Shown one piece after another: positions 56,451 through 64,000 of a DNA stretch of 64,000 nucleotides; position 1 is the stretch's first letter, and every line of letters starts with the position of its first letter. The position numbers and the translations under genes were made by a program. Location: positions 105,602,855 through 105,666,854 of the forward strand of contig CM043943.1 of NCBI GenBank assembly GCA_014529385.2. The letters are read 5' to 3'. Origin of the DNA: Adiantum capillus-veneris. Its lineage: Eukaryota > Streptophyta > Polypodiopsida > Polypodiales > Pteridaceae. The notes below the pieces were generated by a model. The model saw nothing but the letters and a program-made list of their open reading frames with translations. It did no database searches and was not told the DNA's origin.

Positions 56451-56673
56451 TATATAGCTCTACCTCTCGCTTGTATCTTGTCTCATGGAAAAGCAAGAGA
56501 AATCACCGTTCATGTTAAACAATCATTAATGCAAGAAGCAAAGCAGACATCAGTGGAAGTGTGAAATCTAGATTCTAACTATTTTAATTCCATTGCGATC
56601 GTCAAGATTTGTGTTTTCAGCCCTTCATCTCTTTAACATTGAGAATACAAGATCCACTCCTTAGTGCCCAAAA

Positions 56674-56749
56674 TGTTGGAATTAGGGTTGCTGAGAAACG
56701 CACACAGCTTGGAGAAGACAAAGGAAGCTCAAGGCACACAATAGAGAGT
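56674..56749 (-). repeat. Copia LTR fragment
   Basis: TGTTGGAATTAGGGTTGC and the next 55 bp match the outer end of the copia LTRs at 41011 and 45885. The match breaks off at GAGAGTTGGG. Confidence 0.85.
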
Positions 56750-58040
56750 TGGGTCCAAAATAGTCTACAAAGGGAAGTTTTTTTTAATGCTTAAATGGGG
56801 AGGATTTGGGCATGCCACATGGAATTCAAAAAACGCATATGCAATGGGGAGCTCATGGATAATGAGTACATATAAATCAAAATAGGAAAACCTCCCATAA
56901 GCCATGGCTATGGCATTCTATGGGCAACATGCGTGCGCAAGTGGAACGACAACATTATCACGTGTGATTGATAGTGGCGGTGCACCACTGCTAATGGTGG
57001 TCTGGAGCCAGTGGTGGTTACCACCTTTGGTGAAAATTTCATACTTGACATGGGTGATCGTCTAGTGGGAGGCCCTCCCTCATATGGGAGGGTTCTCCCA
57101 TGCTCACCTTGAACACTCATAGTACCACCACGATGCGTGAATGTGGTGGGTGATATTTGGGCTTGGTCCGTAAGTATTTGGTTTGTGATTGATGAAATGC
57201 CAATCAATTTAGAGCAGTGGGGATACTGGTGATCACACTACACCATATCAATTGAGGATAATCCTCTAAAGTAAATACAACCCTTAACATCTTGCAAAAT
57301 GTATGCAACATAGATCCTTGGACTTACAGAGCCCTTAATGTGCCTATGGTATTTGAGTAATATCAAAGCCTTCTTTCTCTAGTTTCCTCTCCTCTCTCTC
57401 CTCTCTCTCTCTCTCCTCTCTCTCTCTCTAACTTTTAAATCTCCTTTTTAAACAGGAGAGAATGGCATGACAACCCATACTTTCCTATACCCTCAATGAT
57501 ACACGCGATTTTACATTCAAGGTATGCAATGGCTTGGTTTGACATCAAATTTTTAACTATTTTCACATAAGAAGTTTCTTTTAGATTCTCCACTATGGAG
57601 GGGCTCTGTATCAAGGATTGTCAGATGTATATGTAAAGCATAAACTTGAATTGATATGACATTGAACTAATTGTTATCTTAGACCACCTAAATGGGCCAC
57701 TATCTCTATTGCAAGCTTCAATATTATTCCATACATTCTATTATGGCATTGTATAAGGCACATTGTTTTAGAATCATAGGCTATTACCATATAGAGTTAG
57801 ACATGGACAATGCGTGAGTCATTGTACAAGAATTAGGTATAATTAGGTATGCAACGACCTATAAACTGTTGAATTTCATATGGTCCCTATGGTTTCAGTA
57901 AATGGATATTTAAGTGACACTCCTCAACTTTGAAATATGTAAGTACGTAAAGCATGAACTTGAATTAAAATACTATTGCTAAATGTTGCAGCACCACCGC
58001 TTGGCCTATCGTACCTATGTGATCACCAGTAGCTACCCTA
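56750..58040. other. Unassigned DNA, small hairpin and CT-rich patch
   Basis: CCCTCCCTCATATGGGAGGG near 57072-57091 forms a short inverted repeat. A broken (CT)-rich stretch lies at 57384-57430. No supported gene. Confidence 0.5.
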
Positions 58041-58042
58041 GT

Positions 58043-58115
58043 CAAGGTCTTGGTTCTGGTCCTGGTGACCACCTTATTATTTCTTTTTGTTTGTCTAGTT
58101 GCTAGTGGTGTAGAG

Positions 58116-58171
<56 letters not shown>

Positions 58172-58447
58172 GACACACATGGTGATGGTCACACACACAC
58201 ACACACAACACACACACAGTGCACACGCATATGCATGCACACACACGCAAGTTGTCAGGCGTACAAGGTCTTGGTTTTGGTCCTGGTGACCCACCTCATT
58301 ATTTCTCTTTGTTTGTCTAGTTGCTAGTGGCAGAGTGCTCTCTCTCTCTCTCTCTCTCTCTGTGGCACACATGGTGATGGTCACACACACATACACACAG
58401 TGCACACCGTATGCGTACACACACACCCAAGTTGTCAGGCGTACAAT
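58043..58447. repeat. ~220-bp tandem duplication carrying (CT)n and (CA)n
   Basis: CAAGGTCTTGGTTCTGGTCC up to AAGTTGTCAGGCGTACAA occurs at about 58043-58266 and again at about 58263-58447. Each copy contains its own (CT)n (58115-58168 and 58338-58361) and (CA)n, with different lengths. Confidence 0.85.
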
Positions 58448-58498
58448 TTTGGGTACTATATTTGCACGTTGCTGAGAAAGGGTTGATTTGCACAATCT

Positions 58499-58520
58499 CC
58501 CTCTCTCTCTCTCTCACTCA

Positions 58521-58564
<44 letters not shown>
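58499..58564. repeat. (CT)n followed by (CA)n
   Basis: (CT)n at 58499-58547 has one CACTCA break and passes into (CA)n to 58564. Confidence 0.9.
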
Positions 58565-59640
58565 ACATAGAGGTTAACACAATGTCAGGTGTATGATTTT
58601 ACTACTTCAAGACATTGAAAGAATAGATTTTGCATTGAATATGGACTACTTCATGTAATTTTTGAAGGCTCTTTAATGCGTCTATAGCAAGAGGACAACC
58701 AGCATGGACTCAATAACTCAATTTCATTGTTGATCACATGTCATGCAAATCAACCAGAAGGCAACGCGTGGAGTCCCTCTAGCAAAAAAGTATTGTGTAC
58801 ACGAGCGGCTGAGAAAAATATAGGTTTAGTGTAATCCCACTACAAATTTCCTCGACTATATCTAATGCACCTTGGAGGCCCCTGCCATGTCACATAAGGA
58901 AAGGGCTTGGAGGGGATGGGAGTTGGAGACCAAGACAAAGCAAGAAAGAGAGTGGATTGGGTGCCAAGAAAAGGATCTCTCTATGAGTCTCCCCCCCCCT
59001 ATCCTCTCCATCCATAGGATGGGCCACACACTCATAAGAGTTTAATTTGAAGGTTAGGACACCCACAACAATTGGACGAAAAAACCTAGGTTTATTATAA
59101 TCCCACTTACAAATTTTAAGATTTACCTCTAATTTTTTGAAAAACTTTGTTTTTACCAGCACTCACTTATCACTTGTCAGAGTGAGTTGTAATGAATTGG
59201 AAACATAAAAGATACAACATCCCCATGCTCCAAAAAAAGCCATGGATGCAAAAAGGCTAACAACCAAGCATCACAACTTTAAATCTTAAATTCAAGGTGA
59301 GAATATCTCCAAAGTTCAAAGCACCTATATTAAAGTTTAGAGAATCTAGAAGTTTAGTGCAAAAGCCTTCAAATAAATTAAATTTGCCTCTAATTCTTTT
59401 GGAAAAAATATAGGATAGTTAATTGAATGATTGAAAATTCCTCCGTTTAGTGTAATCCCACCTACATATTTTGAAATTTATATCTAAATGTTAGATTTGA
59501 AGGTGAGAAAACCTACAAAGTATAGAGAAATTGAGTGTAATAGTTTTCAAATATAATAAAGTTGCCCCTAAAATTTCTCATATGTAAGTTTTTCAAGTTT
59601 TTAGGAGAAAGTATTGTGCCTCACCTCGATTTAGTCCAAC
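58565..59640. other. Unassigned DNA
   Basis: No supported gene. A phrase GGTTTAGTGTAATCCCAC-like recurs loosely at 58822, 59088 and 59446, suggesting old local repeats. Confidence 0.5.
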
Positions 59641-60499
59641 CTAGCACTTGGAAAAACCTAGGCTTAGTGCAATTCTACCTATGAATTTTGAGATTCACCT
59701 TAGAATTCTGAGTCAATCCAAAGGCAAGAGCAAGAAATCTAGCATAAAGACCTTCAAAAATAGCCAAGATTTGTCAAAGTTTCCTCCCGTCGTCCGCCTT
59801 TGCTATCAATTGAGGTACGCTCTTGCCTTGGGCTTGCACGCCCTCTGCCTTGGATTCATCGGATCAAAATTTTTTAATTACATCAATTCTCGATTTTGTC
59901 GATTCTCGATGATTGTAAGACCAATGCTTACTCTCCCTCCCCTCTCTCTCTTGTGTTGGCGTGAGAGCGCTCTCTCTCTCTCTCTCTCTCTCAATAATTC
60001 CGACTCAACCCGAAGGCAAGAGCAAGAAATCTAGCATAAAGACCTTCAAAAATAGCCAAGATTTGTTGGAGTTGCCTCCCGTGGTCCGTCTTTGCTATCT
60101 ATTGAGGTCCGCTCTTGCCTGGTTTGAGATTCACCTTTGAATTTTGAGTCAACCGGAAGGCAAGAGCAAGAAATCTAGCATAAAGACCTTCAAAACTAGT
60201 CAAGATTTGTTAGAGTTGCCTCCCGTCATCTGCCTTTGCTATCTATTGAGGTCCGCTCTTGCCTTGGGCTTGCACGCCTTCTATCTTGGATTCGCCTGAT
60301 TAAAATTTTCCAAATACATCAATTCTCGATTTTGTTGATTCTCACTTTTGTAGATGTCGATGCCAATTCATGATTCTCGATTGTGGATTCCGTTGGTCGT
60401 CGCTTTGTTGATTGATGATTGTAAGACCAATGCTTATTCCTCCCTCTCCTCTCTCTCTTATGCTGTGTGAGAGCCCTCCCCCCCCCCCCCCCCCCCCAC

Positions 60500-60531
<32 letters not shown>

Positions 60532-61003
60532 TTGAATTCTGAGTCAACCTAAAGGCAAGAGCAAGAAATCTAGCATAAAGACCTTCAAAAATAGCCAAGA
60601 TTTGTCAAAGTTGATTCTTGTCATCCACTTTTTTATCTGTCGAGGTCCACACTTGTCTAGTTTGAGATTCACCTTTGAATTCTGAGTCAACCTGAAGGCA
60701 AGAGCAAGAAATTTAGCATAAAGACCTTCAAAAATAGTCAAGATTTACCAAAGTTGCCTCTCATCGTCCGCCTTTGCTATGTATTGAGGTCCACTCTTGC
60801 CTTGGGCTTGCACGCCTTCTGCTTTGGATTCGTCGGATCAAATTTTTCCAATTATGTCAATTATTGATCTTGTAGATGTTAATTTCGATTCCTGATTCTC
60901 GATTGTGGATTCTGTTGATCATCACTTTGTCGATTGTTGATTGTAAGACCAATGCTTATTCTCCCTTCCCTCTCTCTCTTGTGCAAGTGTGAGAGTCCTC
61001 TCC

Positions 61004-61040
<37 letters not shown>
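59640..61040. repeat. Higher-order tandem array (long + short unit)
   Basis: The phrase GGCAAGAGCAAGAAATCTAG, CATAAAGACCTTCAAAAATAG occurs at about 59722, 60016, 60160, 60555 and 60697. Short units (about 130 bp: 60000-60125 and 60535-60662) alternate with long units (59640-59999, 60125-60534 and 60662-61040). Each long unit ends in a (CT)n tract (59969-59992, 60505-60531, 61003-61021). The short-plus-long period is about 538 bp. A C20 run lies at 60478-60497 in the middle long unit. Confidence 0.85.
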
Positions 61041-61103
61041 GATGAATCACATGGACCATTCTCTATTTCTCAGCACACACAAAATCTTGCAATCAATAAT
61101 GTC

Positions 61104-61106
<3 letters not shown>

Positions 61107-61150
<44 letters not shown>

Positions 61151-61393
61151 CACACATACATACATACAAAACACGGATACATGCTGACGGGAGCAAAGCG
61201 AACCCCGAACCCCGATGGCCTCTAAATCACCGGGACCGAATGGCGCGCCTCGAGCTTGTCATGGTAAAGCAAACAGGGGGCACCACCTAGCTTCAGCGGC
61301 TAGGACGCAAACAACACACCACCATAACAAAGTTTTCATCCAAGAGAGATGGATGCTTGGGAGTAATGATGAAAAGGAAAGGGAATGAGATCA

Positions 61394-61425
<32 letters not shown>
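61107..61425. repeat. (CT)n and (GA)n microsatellites
   Basis: (TC)n at 61107-61147 is followed by CATACACACATACATACATAC. (GA)n lies at 61396-61425 on the plus strand. Confidence 0.92.
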
Positions 61426-61431
<6 letters not shown>

Positions 61432-62910
61432 GTATAGCGGCTTAGTACTTAGGCATCACAAAAGGATAGCGAATCCGCACACCCTTCACACATACACAAG
61501 CTCACTCCAAAACACAAGACTAGGTGGCGATTCCGCACACCTCACATGGGCAAAACATTGCAAGAAAACATACTCACAAAACCTCAAGCTTTATTTAGAG
61601 AATTAGGCGATGAAATGGGGAGCATAGGGTAGGGAATGAGAAGGGAGAGAGTGGTAGAGCACATGGCGGATAGGTGGGAGTTGATGGCGAAGACTCGCAC
61701 GAGGATTATGGCCATCATCCTTCATTTAGTTGCCCTTCATCTTCCATAGCCAAGGGTGTAGAGGTCATGCTCAAGACAAGCATGGTGATTGCGGTGATGG
61801 TGATGGTGTGTGTGTGTGTGTGTGTGCACTAGGCACACACAGTGCATAGTTTGTTCTTTGGTGATGTTGTGTGTGTTTAGTGTGATGGTGACCCCTCTTT
61901 ATATAGGGGAGGAGGGGGGAAATTTCTAGAATTTAGAAATGAAGAAATCATGATCTACATAGGCCATGTGACTGTGGGCCCCACTTGTCTGGCTGTGTGT
62001 ATATGTGCCAGAACAGCAGTCTCATGAGAGAGAGACTAAGAGAGAGAGATGGGTTGATGAAAAAAAGTGAGAGGTGACATGGAGAATAAAGTAATTACAA
62101 GAGGGGAGTGTGTTCAGAGGTGAATCTGTGTGCAGATGTGTGTGAACACAAGAAAAAACAGGTAACCACTGGGTGGGGATGGGTCTGTGGGCACCTTTTT
62201 CAGTGAAACTGAGTGTGTGTGAGTGTGGGGAGGTTATTTAGCTACAAGACAAGAGACATGGCGCCCTTTAGAGAGAGGGGGGGGGTATTTAGGTCATGGA
62301 TATGATAGGAGAGAGAAAGAGGGGGTGGGGTATATTATTTTGGAAGATAGGGTAAGTTGCATGTGAGTTAGGGTGCATTATTGGTGAGTTATAATGCATT
62401 ATTGGTGAGAGGTGGGGTAGCTTGAGGGGAGAGAAAGGAGAAAGGACAAGGGGAAGAGAGAGGGGGTTGACCTTTTGAGTGGAGGAGAGGGAAAGGGACA
62501 CACGACGGGGCAACAATGAAGAAAAACGAGGCAAGGTGGGGATGGGCTGCCCCGCAGGCATGAGGTGGCCTATTTTACCTTTCTTATATATTTACATAAT
62601 CATACTTTATTTTTTTTCTTACTTTTTTCCAATGCCTTTTATCACTCCCTCCCTAAGAGGAGGTTTTCATGGGGTGGGGACGAGAGAAGAGGGGTATGGG
62701 AGCTTGGCTTGTGAAAAGCCCCCATCAATGCATGCAACTATTGAGCTTTGAGCATTAAGGTTGAAGATCATTTACGACATGGAAGGTTCGTGCAAGCCTA
62801 CAAAGGGAGGTTCATTAGGGCATGGTCACGCGAAGCTTAGTTGTCTGTAAGCCTTGACAATGTTAACTAAGCCAGGAACGGCAGTTCAAAATGTCACGGG
62901 GAGCAGCAAG

Positions 62911-62947
<37 letters not shown>

Positions 62948-63719
62948 TAAGAGAGAGAGAGAGAGAGGAACTGGCCGGCAAGAAACCGGCATAGTTTGAA
63001 AATTATGATGTTTTAGGTATAGTAAGCCGGCAAAAAGCTATACACTATCGAAAAGTGTCAGCTAATGTAACGGGCAACTAAGCGTCGTATGACCATAGAC
63101 TTAGATAACACATGGAGAGAAGTTCTTTGTGGCCTTCAAAATGCAAAGTAAACCCACCCTTCAAATGGCTCAATAAAGCAAAAGTAGTCTCGGTGGTACT
63201 AAGTTTTTTACTTTACATTTCTAAGACTCAAAAGTTTTCTCATTTTCTACCTTTCACTTTTACATTTTTTAAGGTTTTCTTTTAAATGCAGCAAAGTGTG
63301 ACAAGTGGATGCCTTCTCCTTGTTCAAATTTTTTTAGCTCCACTATATATAGTATAGATTTAAGAAAGCATGAAAGTAAATATCTTTCAAGAATGAGTAA
63401 TAGCAACATAACCTTACTTTAGTGTGTATATTGTAAGGTCTTCTCTCTTTGCTTTGAAAGAGTAACGACGAAGTGTATTGACGTAGCCGGCTCTTTCCTG
63501 CTTCACTTCGCTTGCAGACCACCGATTTGGCCATTGGAAGAATGGGAAGTTAAGAAAGATTCAAGCTATGAAAAGCTTGAAGGTTAGGAGAGAGAAGATG
63601 AAGAGTGTAATTATAAATTTGATTCTGATAATGGACATGGTTTCTCTTGGAGAGAGAGGTGTGTGTGAAAGAGGATTAGCTTTGGCTTTCACAAGTTCAC
63701 TCTTATATAAGGGGTATGA
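61426..63719. other. Unassigned DNA with simple repeats
   Basis: It contains (GT)n at 61806-61827, purine-rich GAGAGAGGGGGGG at about 62270-62286, (AT)n at 62912-62943 and (GA)n at 62950-62967. No domain or RNA gene is recognisable. Confidence 0.5.
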
Positions 63720-64000
63720 GCCTCCCGAGAACGGCCACGGGAGGGGACCCCCCACCTAGACACTGTAGCCTCACTCCACGTACTCGCGCACCGTGGGGAC
63801 TCCACGCAAGGTTCCCCGGGCACGCTATGACCCTTCGTCAGTGCGGCGGAGCCTGAGGCTACGTGGGGCTAGGGACCCGGAACGCAAGACCCGCGAAGAC
63901 CCGCGAAACGCAAACGGCCGTCGACCCATGGAACGCAATCACGCCCGAGCCGGTCCCGTCTGAGCCGGGCCCCTGTGAAGGCAACTTGACCCGAGCCGGT
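63720..64000. other. Sharply GC-rich segment at the window end
   Basis: Base composition switches within a few tens of bases to strongly GC-rich, with short reiterated words (GACCCGCGAA, GGAACGCAA, CCCGAGCCGGT, TGAGCCGGGCCC). It continues beyond the window. A TATA-like TTATATAAGGGG lies just before it at about 63702-63713. A retroelement LTR/leader or rDNA-type spacer are possible, but nothing is diagnostic. Confidence 0.5.

Overview
This is nuclear DNA of a land plant: introns with GT-AG borders, a plant-specific receptor-like cytoplasmic kinase, plant-type Ty3/gypsy chromoviruses with tRNA-Met primer sites, Ty1/copia elements and very many long (CT)n tracts. The 24.5 kb intron filled with retroelements fits a large, repeat-rich genome such as a fern, lycophyte or gymnosperm. 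The sequence alone does not fix the species.

The only gene I can reconstruct in full lies on the minus strand, 37719 down to 11575. It has six exons with clean splice junctions and an uninterrupted 366-codon frame, and it resembles the calmodulin-binding receptor-like cytoplasmic kinases (CRCK, RLCK-IV). Exons 1-4 (37719-36669) are separated from exons 5-6 (12171-11575) by one intron of about 24.5 kb.

That intron is a nest of transposons. An antisense non-LTR retrotransposon (LINE, 12252-27964) has (CT)n on both sides. It is split by a Ty3/gypsy chromovirus (13302-23947, minus strand, 5-bp target duplication CGGAA/CAGAA) and by a solo LTR of the same family (24292-25504, perfect duplication GAAGG). 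The gypsy 3' LTR is itself split by an unrelated 1983-bp solo LTR (13841-15823). The rest of the intron (28-36.6 kb) carries a chromovirus integrase remnant, an internally deleted chromovirus with a tRNA-Met primer site, and LTR pieces.

Left of the kinase gene (1-11.5 kb) are a microsatellite field with two 5'-truncated LINE ends, each again bounded by (CT)n, then unassigned DNA with old coding remnants on the minus strand, and a decayed copia element (8.3-10.5 kb). Right of the gene come a foldback hairpin with (GA)n/(CT)n arms (39.6-39.84 kb), a nearly complete but inactivated copia element (41011-46113, minus) and a frameshifted kinase-like pseudogene beside it (46114-47168). Beyond these are several local tandem-repeat fields (47.8-50.9, 52.0-56.7, 58.0-58.4 and 59.6-61.0 kb) and a sharply GC-rich right end (63.72-64.0 kb). 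Apart from the CRCK-like gene, I see no gene likely to be functional.

The most notable pattern is a LINE family found three times, each copy ending in the same 3' sequence followed directly by (CT)n and preceded by (CT)n. This suggests microsatellite-targeted insertion or a (CT)n tail that seeds microsatellites.
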